This document shows, one piece after another, positions 1 through 8,298 of a stretch of 64,000 bases of DNA. The DNA comes from Mycobacterium sp. ELW1. Lineage in GTDB: Bacteria > Actinomycetota > Actinomycetes > Mycobacteriales > Mycobacteriaceae. Numbering within the stretch: position 1 is the first letter of the stretch; each line of letters opens with the position of its first letter. The translations under genes and the position numbers were made by a program. The DNA is taken from the NCBI RefSeq assembly GCF_008329905.1, contig NZ_CP032155.1, positions 1,364,001 through 1,428,000 of the forward strand. Direction: 5' to 3'. The notes beneath the pieces are model-generated. The model had not been told where the DNA came from, did no database searches, and saw only the letters and a list, made by a program, of their open reading frames with translations.

Positions 1-2
1 CC

Positions 3-1132
3 ACCAAGACGGCGGCGCCGCCGCCGGTGTCCCATCTGGACAACCTCACCCTGGCGCGGAAGGAAGGCTGGGGTGACTTCGTGCACGCGCCTGCGCGTGT
101 GCGCCCGGAATCGCTGTCCAAGAGCCAGATTCGTCGACTCGGGGAGGGCGGTGCCGACGAGTACAACCGTCGGCGCACGGATTGGCACAATAACCTGGGC
201 CCGTTCAAGACCCCGATGCTCGTCTCGGTCCACGAAGCGTTGTGGGACATCGTGGACTGCAACCAGCAAGACGGCCAGCACGCCAAAGGCTCCGTCGCTA
301 TCGACGGCTACCCCGGCCTTGGAAAAAGTTGTGCCGTCGAAGAATTCGCCAAGAAATATCACCAGCGTGAAGTCGCCCGCTACGGTGACTACACCCGCGC
401 CGGCGACGAACGGTGGCCGGTCTGCCGGGTCGGCTTGCGCGGCAACACCAGCATGAAAGACTTCAACACCGCCCTGTGTGACTTCTACGCCCACCCCGGC
501 CGGCGGCGCGGACCACGACACTATTGGGGAAATGGGCGCTGGACTGTGTCCTGAGCTGCGAGACCCGGCTGTTGATCGTCGACGACGTGCACTTCCTACA
601 CTGGCAACAACACGGCGGAATCGAGATCAGCAACCACTTCAAATACATCGCCAACGATTTCCCCGTCACCCTGTTACTCATCGGAGTTGGGCTGGGGGAG
701 CGCGGGATTCTCATGGAAGGCCCGGCCTACGAAGACGCTGTCCTCGCCCAAACGCTGCGCCGCACCACCATGCTCGACATGCGGCCCTACGCGGTGAACA
801 CCGAGCGGGCACGGCGCCAGTGGCGCACCCTGTTGAGCACTGTGGAAGAACGATTGATCCTGGCCAACAAGCGCCCCGGGATGCTCACCGACGGCGAGAT
901 GCTCGATTACCTGTTCATCCGCAGCACCGGACACATCGGTTCGCTGATGGAACTCATCCGGCGCGGCTGCGCGCGGGCGATCCGCACCGGCACCGAATCA
1001 TTAACGCGCACAGTGTTGGACGCGTTCCGCATTGACAGCGCTGCCGAGCGCGCTCGGGCCGAGCTGGAGATCGCGTTTCGCGCTCGGCGCCTCAGCGCGC
1101 AACCGAAGACAGCCCGCGCCAGGGTGTCGTGA
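3..1132 (+). pseudogene. tniB: TniB-type AAA+ transposition ATPase, split by a frameshift
   Basis: Probable ATPase of a Tn5053/Tn7-like transposon, which links a TniQ target selector to the transposase. Two frames carry the two halves. Frame 27-554 (open to the window edge, so the true start may lie upstream) has Walker A GYPGLGKS near residue 94. Frame 524-1132 has Walker B LLIVDDVHFL near residue 20 and the rest of the AAA+ fold. Reading continues sensibly from HPGRR in the first frame into RTTTLLGKWAL in the second, so the break is near 500-512 in a GC-rich run. One missing base explains it. Whether this is a real mutation or an assembly error cannot be told. The 3' end overlaps the following tniQ by 4 bases, which implies coupled translation. 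The transposase gene (tniA) would be expected just left of the window. Confidence 0.8.
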
Positions 1133-2793
1133 ATTCGTTCATGATCGGAGCTCGACCGCCCGACGGCCGGTCACTGTTATCGGATCTTGAGGCCCTGTCC
1201 CGGCGGCAATCGGACGCCGATCCGGAGGGTCTGCGGACTCTTCCGCTGCGCACGGATCCGTTGCCCGGTGAATCGTTGCACTCTTGGCTGCAAGCCTGCG
1301 CAGTGCGGCTCGGCGTCTGCGTGAGCGATCTGTACGACCATATGGGCCTGCGTGGTGGGGACCTTCGCCGGCGCGTCAATGTCGAGAATGTGATCCTCGA
1401 GGATAGGGCCGTGCTCAGTGCTGTCACCGGCTACTCGGCCGCCGACATCCAAGCGCTGACACTGGCGCACTATGCAGCCGTTGCCGCCGAGATCTTCGGG
1501 CCACCAGAGCGGTTGACCACGCTGGCTCGATGGCACCGCGTCGCCGGATCCCAATTCTGCCCGCAGTGCCTGGCCGCCAGCGGGGGCCGGTGGAAGCTGG
1601 AGTGGCTGCTGATCTGGACGTTCGCCTGCACCCAGCATCGCTGCCTGCTGGCAGATCGCTGCCCGACCTGCGGTCGCCGCCAAGGAACGCGGCCGTTGAC
1701 TGGGCAGACGCCGCCGCGACCGGGTCACTGCCACTGCCCGGTCCCTGGTACCGGCCGGACCCGCGCCCGCTGCGACGCAGACCTAGGACAGGCCCCCGTC
1801 ATGGAACTGGGTGCTGATCATCCCGCGCTGGCCGCGCAGAGCGCCATGTCCGCCCTCCTGGCCAGTGGAGTCGTCACGTGGGGTGCCTACCGCCGCCACG
1901 CCCGGCCCACAGCCGACGTCCTGGCCGATATCCGGCTGCTGGGACGCAACATCCTGGCCGCGGTGCCCGGTCACTACCTGGACCAGCTTGTTCCGCCCGA
2001 TCTCGTCGCCGAATACAGCACGGCGCTCAGCCCCCACCCGATGCGCCGCAAGGACACAGCCGTCAGCTCGCACCAGTGGTCCACCGGGCCGCCCATCATC
2101 AGAGCCGTGGCCATCTCCGCCGCGCTGCAGGTCTTGGGCTCATCCGATCGTCACACCGCCGCCGCGCCGCTGGCGCAACTTCCCAGCGATGTCGACCGCT
2201 ACGACCTGCACCGGACATCGATGTCCGACGACCCCGGCACCCAAACGGCAAGTCCGGTCCTGCAAGCGATTCAGCTGATCGCCGCCGAGGCGCAACTCAG
2301 CCCTGTCGATCAACTCCACTACCGGCTCGGAACCCCGTTCCCGCAGCGGCCACGTAACGACGGCGCCCGCCGCCACCGCCTGCTGCGGTGCACGCCGTCA
2401 ATGCTGTGGCCCAGCTGGGCGTTGCGACTGTGCCCCCGGTCGTTCTACCAACCCTCCGCGCGCACCGCACTATCGGTGGCCGTACTGCTGGTATCCACCA
2501 GTCTCGACGTCGACGAGGCGGCAGCGATATTGGGCAATGGGGTGACGCCATACAACGTCGTCTTCCTGCTCTGGCGTCTCAAAACATCAGGACGCTGGGA
2601 GGACATCCGAACCGCGCTCATCCGCCTCTCCGACCATCTGGACCGCGACGGCGCACCGATCGACTACGACCGCCGACGCCGACTCAACTACACCGGACTG
2701 CTGCCTGAGGCGCAGTGGAAGACGTTGTCCGCAGCATCCGGATACAGCCGCAAGGGCTCGCCACTGCGCGCCGATATCTGCGTGAGCAAGTGA
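1129..2793 (+). CDS. tniQ: TniQ family transposition protein (first copy)
   Basis: TniQ/TnsD-type proteins choose the insertion target and recruit the AAA+ ATPase. The 554-residue frame starts with a GTG overlapping the end of tniB. It has the TniQ N-terminal pattern LPLRTDPLPGESLHSWL near residues 38-54. A zinc-finger cluster follows at about 138-182: FCPQC, then CTQHRCLL, then CPTCGRR. The last residues (after about 545) look out of frame. The neighbouring frame supplies a better continuation (ARRYLREQ) from about 2770, so this gene and the next (2715-3809) may be one TniQ of roughly 890 residues broken by a single missing base. The family call is firm; the exact 3' end is not. Confidence 0.8.
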   Translation: MNSFMIGARPPDGRSLLSDLEALSRRQSDADPEGLRTLPLRTDPLPGESLHSWLQACAVRLGVCVSDLYDHMGLRGGDLRRRVNVENVILEDRAVLSAVTGYSAADIQALTLAHYAAVAAEIFGPPERLTTLARWHRVAGSQFCPQCLAASGGRWKLEWLLIWTFACTQHRCLLADRCPTCGRRQGTRPLTGQTPPRPGHCHCPVPGTGRTRARCDADLGQAPVMELGADHPALAAQSAMSALLASGVVTWGAYRRHARPTADVLADIRLLGRNILAAVPGHYLDQLVPPDLVAEYSTALSPHPMRRKDTAVSSHQWSTGPPIIRAVAISAALQVLGSSDRHTAAAPLAQLPSDVDRYDLHRTSMSDDPGTQTASPVLQAIQLIAAEAQLSPVDQLHYRLGTPFPQRPRNDGARRHRLLRCTPSMLWPSWALRLCPRSFYQPSARTALSVAVLLVSTSLDVDEAAAILGNGVTPYNVVFLLWRLKTSGRWEDIRTALIRLSDHLDRDGAPIDYDRRRRLNYTGLLPEAQWKTLSAASGYSRKGSPLRADICVSK

Positions 2794-3809
2794 GTGGGGT
2801 ACCTGAGGCTGCCGCGGATGATTACCGAGCCTCAACCATCGGCGCACATCTGAATGAGTTCCCTCGGCGACTCACCCCTGCACTGTCCGAAGGCCTGCAC
2901 GCCTGCGCAGTGAACTTCCTTGCGGGACAAGGTATCCACGATGAACCCGTCGCGTGGGAGCCGCCAATAGACCTGATAGACACACTAGGCCTGCCCGGAT
3001 GTGGCATCGACGACATCGACATCACGCGCCTACACCGGCTGGTCCCCAATGAACGATTGCGAATACCGACTATTGCGCGACGCCTTGACGTGAACACTGG
3101 CCTCGTCCGGTACGCGCTCGAGCGGTGTCCTGCACCGCCTCGAGTGCCGACACCGCAGACACCGCGCGTCGGGGCCCTGCGACCGGGCCGCGCCTATCAG
3201 CGTGCCGTGCAGGCGCTGCCCGCGGACCGTCTGCGCGAGCTCTACGTCGATGAGCGAAAGAGCCTGCGCACCATCGGCGCCATCGTGGGCGTCAGCGACT
3301 CCACGGTGAAGAGGCTTGCCCGGGACTACGGCCTCACCCTCCGCAAGCCGGGCGGGAAAGCCAGCCACTCCGTAGACCCCAACTGGCTCTACACCGAATA
3401 CATCACCAAACACCGGTCCATGAATGACATCAGCCACGAACTCCACATGGGCCCGGTAACGCTCACTACCCTCGCGACCAAACACGGTATCCCGGTGCGT
3501 ACCCGCAGCCGCCGCACGCGTGCCGAGCTCGCCGCCAATCACATCATCCCAGCCGTCTTGGTCCCTGCTCTGATCGGACACGGCGGCTGGGAGCGACTGC
3601 AGCGCTTCGCGGTCATCGCACAGCATCACCGTTTCGTTGACGCGGGCCACGTGCTGGGAACAAACGTTCCTGCCGTCGCCAGCACTGTCCAGCGACTGGA
3701 ACGCGACTTCGGGCACGACCTTGTGCTCCGATCACCGGTACGGCTCACCTATTTCGGCACAAACGTACTTGCAGCGATCACCGAACTCGCACACCACGGC
3801 GGCCCCTAA
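2715..3809 (+). CDS. Multi-helix-turn-helix protein, probably the C-terminal part of TniQ
   Basis: A 364-residue frame whose first 80 bases overlap the 3' end of the upstream tniQ in a different frame. Three likely DNA-binding segments are visible. The first is a resolvase/sigma-like helix-turn-helix around RKSLRTIGAIVGVSDSTVKR (about residues 180-200). The second is a similar one around MNDISHELHMGPVTL. The third is a C-terminal LysR-like winged helix, FAVIAQHHRFVDAGHVLG followed by LERDFGHDLVLRS. The GTG start has no clear ribosome-binding site, and the first roughly 17 residues look like noise before ARRYLREQ. I infer that this is the DNA-binding tail of the TniQ in front of it, separated by a frameshift near 2770. 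An independent accessory protein is the alternative. Confidence 0.6.
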   Translation: MEDVVRSIRIQPQGLATARRYLREQVSGVPEAAADDYRASTIGAHLNEFPRRLTPALSEGLHACAVNFLAGQGIHDEPVAWEPPIDLIDTLGLPGCGIDDIDITRLHRLVPNERLRIPTIARRLDVNTGLVRYALERCPAPPRVPTPQTPRVGALRPGRAYQRAVQALPADRLRELYVDERKSLRTIGAIVGVSDSTVKRLARDYGLTLRKPGGKASHSVDPNWLYTEYITKHRSMNDISHELHMGPVTLTTLATKHGIPVRTRSRRTRAELAANHIIPAVLVPALIGHGGWERLQRFAVIAQHHRFVDAGHVLGTNVPAVASTVQRLERDFGHDLVLRSPVRLTYFGTNVLAAITELAHHGGP

Positions 3810-4204
3810 ACACCTACCGCACCACTCACCACGGGGGTCTGCTTTCGCAGACTACCCACCGCTTGTCCAGCGATGACGGGACTGCCCCGAGTTCAGTTGA
3901 CTCGCGGGGTGTGAATTCAGGCCGCGGTTGCGACTGATGTGTGGAGCAGTTCGAACTCTATCGGGGTAAGCCTGCCAAGTGCGCGTTGCCGGCGGCGACG
4001 GTGGTAAGTCCGCTCGATCCAGGACACGATCGCCAGGCGTAGTTCGGCGCGGGTGGACCATCGGTGTCGGTCGAGCACGTTGCGTTGCAGCAGGGCGAAG
4101 AACGACTCCATTGCGGCATTGTCACCGCACGCTCCGACTCGTCCCATCGATCCGTGTAACCCGTTGTGTGACAGTGCGTGGACGAACTTCCGAGATCGAA
4201 ATTG

Positions 4205-5656
4205 ACTAGGTTCAACCGGTCGAAGCAACACCCTGAAAATTTGGAGGGTGTTCGATGGTTCGTCGGCAGCAAGCAGCGGATCGTGCGGTTGCGCGTGCGA
4301 TGAGGTCGCCGGGGGCGCCGCGGCTTCAGCGCGAGATCGAGCGGTTGTTTTGGATCGAGATTGCCAAGGGCCTCTTGCCGGCGGTCGCTGCCCTCGCTGT
4401 CGGCGTGTCGGCGCCGGTGGGGCAGCGGTGGTTCCACAACGCTGGCGGCATGCCACCGTTCGATCTCACGCCATTGTCGGGACGTTACCTGTCTTTCCAT
4501 GAGCGCGAGGAGATCGCGCTGCTGAGGGTCCAAGGTGCTGGAGTCCGCCGGATCGCTGGGGCGATTGGTCGAGATCCCTCCACCGTCTCGCGTGAGCTGC
4601 GCCGCAACGCTGCCACTCGCGGATACACATCGGAGTACCGCGCGTCGGTTGCACAGTGGAAGGCCGAGCTGAGCGCCAAGCGCCCGAAGCCGGCCAAACT
4701 AGTCACCAATGAGAGGCTGCATGCCTATGTCCAGGAACGGTTGTCGGGCCAGATAAGCAGACCCGACGGTTCGATCGTGGCCGGGCCGCAGCGACCGCGA
4801 TGGACCGGCAACAACAAGCCACACCGCAAAGACCGAGCATGGGTGCAGGCCTGGAGTCCAGAGCAGATTGCCAACCGGATCAAGCTCGACTTCCCCGATG
4901 ATGAGTCCATGCGTATCAGCCACGAGGCGATCTATCAGTCGCTCTACATTGAAGGCCGCGGTGCGCTCAAGCGCGAGCTGGTCTGGTGTCTTCGCACCGG
5001 GCGAGCTCTACGCGCGCCACGGGAGCGGTCCCGCCGCAAGGCCTGGGCGCACGTCACACCGGAGACGCTGATCAGCGAACGCCCCGCAGAAGTTGCTGAC
5101 CGCGCGGTTCCTGGGCACTGGGAAGGCGATCTACTGATCGGACTGGAGCGCTCAGCCATCGGCACCGTCGTCGAACGCACAACGCGATTCACCATGCTCG
5201 TCCACCTGCCCCGCGAGCAGGGTTACCGGCACAGGCACACGATCAAGAACGGTCCAGCCCTGGCTGGCTACGGCGCGATCACCATGAAAAACACACTGGC
5301 CGAGACGATGTCGACTCTGCCAGCTCAGCTGGCGCGATCTCTGACCTGGGACCGAGGCAAGGAGATGTCCGCGCACGCCCAGTTCAAGGTGGAGACGGGT
5401 ATACCTGTGTTCTTCGCCGACCCGCAATCACCATGGCAACGCGGAACGAATGAGAACACCAATGGTCTTTTAAGGCAGTACTTTCCGAAGGGCACCGACC
5501 TCTCCCGATGGACCGCAGAAGACATCGAAGCCGTCGCTCACGCCCTCAACACCAGACCCCGCAAGACACTCGGCTGGAAAACGCCCGCGGAGGCATTCAA
5601 CGACCAGCTACTCTTGCTCCAACAAGCCGGTGTTGCGACAACCGATTGAATCCGCC
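4205..5656 (+). mobile_element. IS30-family insertion sequence nested in IS3
   Basis: A 1452-bp element bounded by a 3-bp target duplication TTG (4202-4204 and 5657-5659), as IS30-family elements commonly make. The terminal inverted repeats are imperfect (left ggttcaaccggt, right complement ggattcaatcggt). The insertion point is inside the DRGSQ/FRSRKF codons of the IS3 orfB, so the sequence of events is clear: IS3 first, IS30 later. It carries one intact transposase gene. Confidence 0.85.
4255..5649 (+). CDS. IS30-family transposase
   Basis: Intact 464-residue DDE transposase. The ATG at 4255 is preceded by ggaggg at 4243-4248. The N-terminal helix-turn-helix includes the IS30 signature IGRDPSTVSRELRRN (about residues 103-117). 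The catalytic core shows the first acidic residue in GHWEGDLLIG, the second in LTWDRGKEM and the glutamate in RGTNENTNGLLRQYFPKGT. Length and motifs match complete IS30-family enzymes, so the element may still be active. It is unlike the broken second IS30 transposase further right in sequence detail but of the same family. Confidence 0.95.
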   Translation: MVRRQQAADRAVARAMRSPGAPRLQREIERLFWIEIAKGLLPAVAALAVGVSAPVGQRWFHNAGGMPPFDLTPLSGRYLSFHEREEIALLRVQGAGVRRIAGAIGRDPSTVSRELRRNAATRGYTSEYRASVAQWKAELSAKRPKPAKLVTNERLHAYVQERLSGQISRPDGSIVAGPQRPRWTGNNKPHRKDRAWVQAWSPEQIANRIKLDFPDDESMRISHEAIYQSLYIEGRGALKRELVWCLRTGRALRAPRERSRRKAWAHVTPETLISERPAEVADRAVPGHWEGDLLIGLERSAIGTVVERTTRFTMLVHLPREQGYRHRHTIKNGPALAGYGAITMKNTLAETMSTLPAQLARSLTWDRGKEMSAHAQFKVETGIPVFFADPQSPWQRGTNENTNGLLRQYFPKGTDLSRWTAEDIEAVAHALNTRPRKTLGWKTPAEAFNDQLLLLQQAGVATTD

Positions 5657-6234
5657 TTGGCTGCCTCTGTCGGAGTGGACAATCGTCGAAACCGGCGAAC
5701 GCAAGGCCACGGCGTTGGTCAAGGCGGCCACCGCCAGTGAGGACTTCATGCGGGAGTCGATCGAGTAGCCGACGATTCGGTTGGAGTAGACGTCTTTGAT
5801 GGCGCAGAGGTAGAGCTTGCCTTCATCGGTCCGGTGCTCGGTGATGTCGGCCAGCCAGACCTGGTTGGCGGCCTGGGCGCTGAACTGACGTTGCACGAGG
5901 TCGTCGTGTACTGGTGGTCCGGATCGGCGGTTCAGTCCACGCTTCTTGGCGAAGATCGACCAGATTCGTTCCTGCGAGCACAGCCGCGCGACGCGGTTCT
6001 CGCCGGCGGTGATCCCACGGTCGGGCAACTCATCAGCGATGAACCGGTACCCGAAGGCGGGATCATCGGCGTGGATGTCGCGGGCGGCGTTGATCAGGTG
6101 CGCATCATCCCAATCACGCTGCGATACAGGAGCTTTCCGCCATTTGTAGAACGCCTGGGTAGAGAATCCCAGGACCCGGCAAGTCACCGTGACGGGTATC
6201 CCGTCGGCGGCAAGGTCAAGGACCAGCGGGTACA

Positions 6235-6531
6235 TCATTTTGGGTTGGCGTCCCGCGACAAGTATCCGACCGCGCGGCGCATCACCTCAGCCTCCTGCTC
6301 GAGGAGCTTGATTCGCTTGTGCGCCTCACGCAGCTGCGCTGCTACGTCCTCGCCGGCTGCGGCAGGACCGGGCCGGTCGACACCGTCCTCGCGGTCGGCG
6401 ATCTTGAGCCAGCGGTGCAGGCAGGCCTCCGAGATCCCGAAGTCCTTCGCGATCTGGCGCATCGGCGCCTCACCCTTGCGGGCCACAGCGATGACATCAG
6501 CACGGAACTCGGCAGGAAACGGCTTCGGCAC
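6235..6531 (-). CDS. IS3-family OrfA (transposase DNA-binding subunit)
   Basis: A 98-residue OrfA. The N-terminal helix-turn-helix is of the HTH_8/Tnp_1 type (FRADVIAVARKGEAPMRQIA, then GISEACLHRWLK). The C-terminal leucine-zipper-like helix is LREAHKRIKLLEQEAEVMRR. Its stop overlaps the orfB start by 4 bases. IS3 elements normally make an OrfAB fusion by ribosomal frameshifting, but here orfB is interrupted, so no functional transposase is expected. Confidence 0.9.
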   Translation of the reverse strand: MPKPFPAEFRADVIAVARKGEAPMRQIAKDFGISEACLHRWLKIADREDGVDRPGPAAAGEDVAAQLREAHKRIKLLEQEAEVMRRAVGYLSRDANPK

Positions 6532-6626
6532 GAGATTGATCCTTCCAGCAAGGACGAATCCTCACAGGTCAGGAGTCAACCAAACCGGGGGCAGTCCCGA
6601 CCCAATGCCGAACCGCCACCAGCGCC

Positions 6627-6670
6627 GCACTACTAGTAATACCCAACGGGTAGTGCACTACTAGTAATAC
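6627..6670. repeat. Pair of 16-bp direct repeats upstream of the second tniQ
   Basis: The 16-mer gcactactagtaatac occurs at 6627-6642 and again, without mismatch, at 6655-6670 (28-bp period). A near-copy of its core lies inverted at 7929-7941, just past the end of the tniQ gene. The motif contains the palindrome actagt. These could be binding sites for a transposition protein or an operator for the tniQ promoter; the sequence does not decide. Confidence 0.6.
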
Positions 6671-6790
6671 ACTGCGTCTGACGTGTCGCGTTGCGTGAGG
6701 AAGCGCGCCGCATGGCTTCGGCGACCGACAATCTCCAGCCAAGCCCTGAGAAGTGTCGGCCGCGCAGGTACTCGTGCTAAGGAGCCGTGA

Positions 6791-7927
6791 GTGCCACAGC
6801 AAGCTTCGCCGTACTCTGCCGGGCCCACTCCCGTCCGGACGTTACCGCTGCGGGTACAGCCGGCCGCGGGGGAGTCCCTCGACTCGTGGGTGGACGCCCT
6901 GGCCAGCCGCCACGGTGTGACGGTCATCGACATCATGCAATTTCTGAACATCGACCCTCGCGCGACGAGGGGAGCGGCGTGGGCCGAGGCGGAAGCTGAC
7001 CATCTCGCACTGACTGCCGGGGTGCCACGCGACGAGATCCGGGCCATGACATGGCAACACCTGACCGCAACCGGCACAACAATATCCGGCGGCGTCACGC
7101 TGCCCGTGCACACGTTCGTTCAACCCGTTTCCCGGTTCTGCCCCCACTGCCTGAGCGGCACCGGCGGCCGCTGGAAATTGAGCTGGCGATTACGCGCCGC
7201 GATTGCCTGCCCGATCCATGGATGCCTCCTCGCGGAGGTGTGCCCACGCTGTCGCAGCCCCCAACGTCGACACCCCGCCTACCGCAACTGCGTTCCGCAT
7301 CTCGGGCACTGCGCCAACCGCGTCCATCACGGGCGCGACAACCAGCCCTGCGACTACGACCTATGTCACACCACCGTCAAGTACCTGCCCCGCAACCACG
7401 TACTCCTCATCGCCCAGCGCCGCCTCGACGCCATGATTGGACCACCGCGATCGCCTCTACCGATCTATGGAGCCGACCGCCCGCCGGCCGCAGCGATCCT
7501 CTACGACATTGGCTTTCTCGCCGACCTGCTTGTCGCCGCCGCGCCCACACAAACCCTGTTGGGGTATGCGGTCAGATGCTGGTCGAATACCCCTGAGTGC
7601 CCTCTACCAGTCTCGGCGTCAATACCCCGCGGCATACTGGCAGTGGCCTCAGCGGTCGCTCTCTTGTCATCGCACAATGGCGACCAAGCGACCGCGTCAA
7701 TGCACAAGATCTGCGGCGGCGCACTCGTTGTCGCGTCGCGGAGCTTCGGAAAAGGCAGACGATCGCGGCTGACCCCCACCGTACAGGCCCTCACCGCGCC
7801 GATCCACATCACCGGTATCACACACAAACAAACCCCCGGCACGGCGCGCATGCCGGTGCACGCCGCTGAGAAGGTCGCTGCACGCACCGCCGACCCTTCA
7901 CGGCTGTGCGAAACTCACAACGGATGA
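6791..7927 (+). CDS. tniQ: TniQ family protein (second, shorter copy)
   Basis: A 378-residue target-selection protein of the TniQ/TnsD family. The GTG start at 6791 follows a good ribosome-binding site (aaggag at 6779-6784). The N-terminus has LPLRVQPAAGESLDSWVDAL, closely matching the first TniQ. The zinc-finger region (about residues 115-160) reads FCPHC, CPIHGCLL, CPRCRSPQ. It lacks the multi-helix-turn-helix tail that follows the first copy. Two TniQ proteins in one module recall Tn7-like elements that use separate selectors for different targets. That parallel is inference; this copy could be a remnant. Direct repeats precede it and an inverted copy follows. Confidence 0.8.
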   Translation: MPQQASPYSAGPTPVRTLPLRVQPAAGESLDSWVDALASRHGVTVIDIMQFLNIDPRATRGAAWAEAEADHLALTAGVPRDEIRAMTWQHLTATGTTISGGVTLPVHTFVQPVSRFCPHCLSGTGGRWKLSWRLRAAIACPIHGCLLAEVCPRCRSPQRRHPAYRNCVPHLGHCANRVHHGRDNQPCDYDLCHTTVKYLPRNHVLLIAQRRLDAMIGPPRSPLPIYGADRPPAAAILYDIGFLADLLVAAAPTQTLLGYAVRCWSNTPECPLPVSASIPRGILAVASAVALLSSHNGDQATASMHKICGGALVVASRSFGKGRRSRLTPTVQALTAPIHITGITHKQTPGTARMPVHAAEKVAARTADPSRLCETHNG

Positions 7928-7928
7928 T

Positions 7929-7941
7929 GTATCACTAGTAG
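7929..7941. repeat. Inverted near-copy of the repeat upstream of tniQ
   Basis: gtatcactagtag is the reverse complement of ctactagtgatac, which differs by one base from ctactagtaatac in the repeats at 6630-6642 and 6658-6670. It sits immediately after the tniQ stop. Confidence 0.45.
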
Positions 7942-7979
7942 GGCTGACTTGAATCGACGGTACCGACACGCTGAGCACC

Positions 7980-8104
7980 GTGCCTACCCGCCCAAGCCAG
8001 AACGACCCCGAACGGGTCGCGCAATGGGAATACTGGCGCGAGGTGGTTGGTGCCAACATCCGCAAGCAGCGCCTCAAAGCAGGCTTCAGCCAAGAAGAAC
8101 TGGC
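7980..8104 (+). pseudogene. Truncated XRE-family regulator (N-terminal fragment)
   Basis: From the GTG at 7980 the frame encodes about 41 residues ending in VVGANIRKQRLKAGFSQEEL, the first helices of an XRE/Cro-type DNA-binding domain. The rest of the domain is missing because the sequence runs directly into the remnant of an IS3-family orfA near 8105. The open frame that continues to 8309 is an accidental fusion. Confidence 0.6.
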
Positions 8105-8107
8105 GTT

Positions 8108-8284
8108 TGTGCCGGCACCTCGAGGTCGCCGAGTCGACGTGGCATCGCTGGCTTGCCTAGTACGGCGGGATGAAGGCCAACGAGGCGAAGCGGCTCAAGA
8201 GCTTGAGGCCGAGAACGCCCGGCTTAAGAAGTTGGTTGCTAACCAGGCCTTGGACATCGACATGCTCAAGGATCTCTCGGCGGA
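8108..8284 (+). pseudogene. IS3-family OrfA remnant
   Basis: Reads HLEVAESTWHRWLA, then an in-frame stop, then YGGMKANEAKRLK. A frame change follows, then ELEAENARLKKLVANQ and ALDIDMLKDLS. This is the helix-turn-helix end and the leucine-zipper region of an IS3-family OrfA (IS407/IS51-like). It has lost its start, gained a stop and a frameshift, and is cut at its 3' end by IS110. Non-functional. Confidence 0.7.
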
Positions 8285-8298
8285 CGCTCCTATAGATG

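Larger units (their letters stand above)
3917..6238 (-). pseudogene. IS3-family OrfB (DDE integrase), cut in two by IS30
   Basis: The N-terminal part (minus strand 6238 to 5657) begins just inside the end of orfA. It contains an HTH_21-like segment and the first catalytic region WLADITEHRTDEGK, and ends at HSDRGSQ. The C-terminal part (4204 to 3917) resumes as FRSRKFVHAL and carries the catalytic glutamate in GDNAAMESFFALLQ. Removing the IS30 and one TTG duplication rejoins the pieces in frame as 289 codons including the stop. The gene was therefore intact when IS30 struck and is now disrupted. Confidence 0.85.
3878..6598 (-). mobile_element. IS3-family insertion sequence, interrupted by an IS30 element
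   Basis: The ends are 26-bp imperfect inverted repeats at 3878-3903 and 6573-6598 (22 of 26 match; outer bases gggactgcccc). They are flanked by a 3-bp target duplication GAC at 3875-3877 and 6599-6601. The element holds orfA and orfB on the minus strand. Without the nested IS30 and one copy of its 3-bp duplication it would be 1266 bp, a normal IS3-family size. It landed between the helix-turn-helix gene and the second tniQ of the Tni module. Confidence 0.85.

Noticed and set aside
3030..3716. Minus-strand open frame of 228 codons
   Set aside because: Antisense to the multi-HTH (TniQ tail) gene, no recognisable motif.
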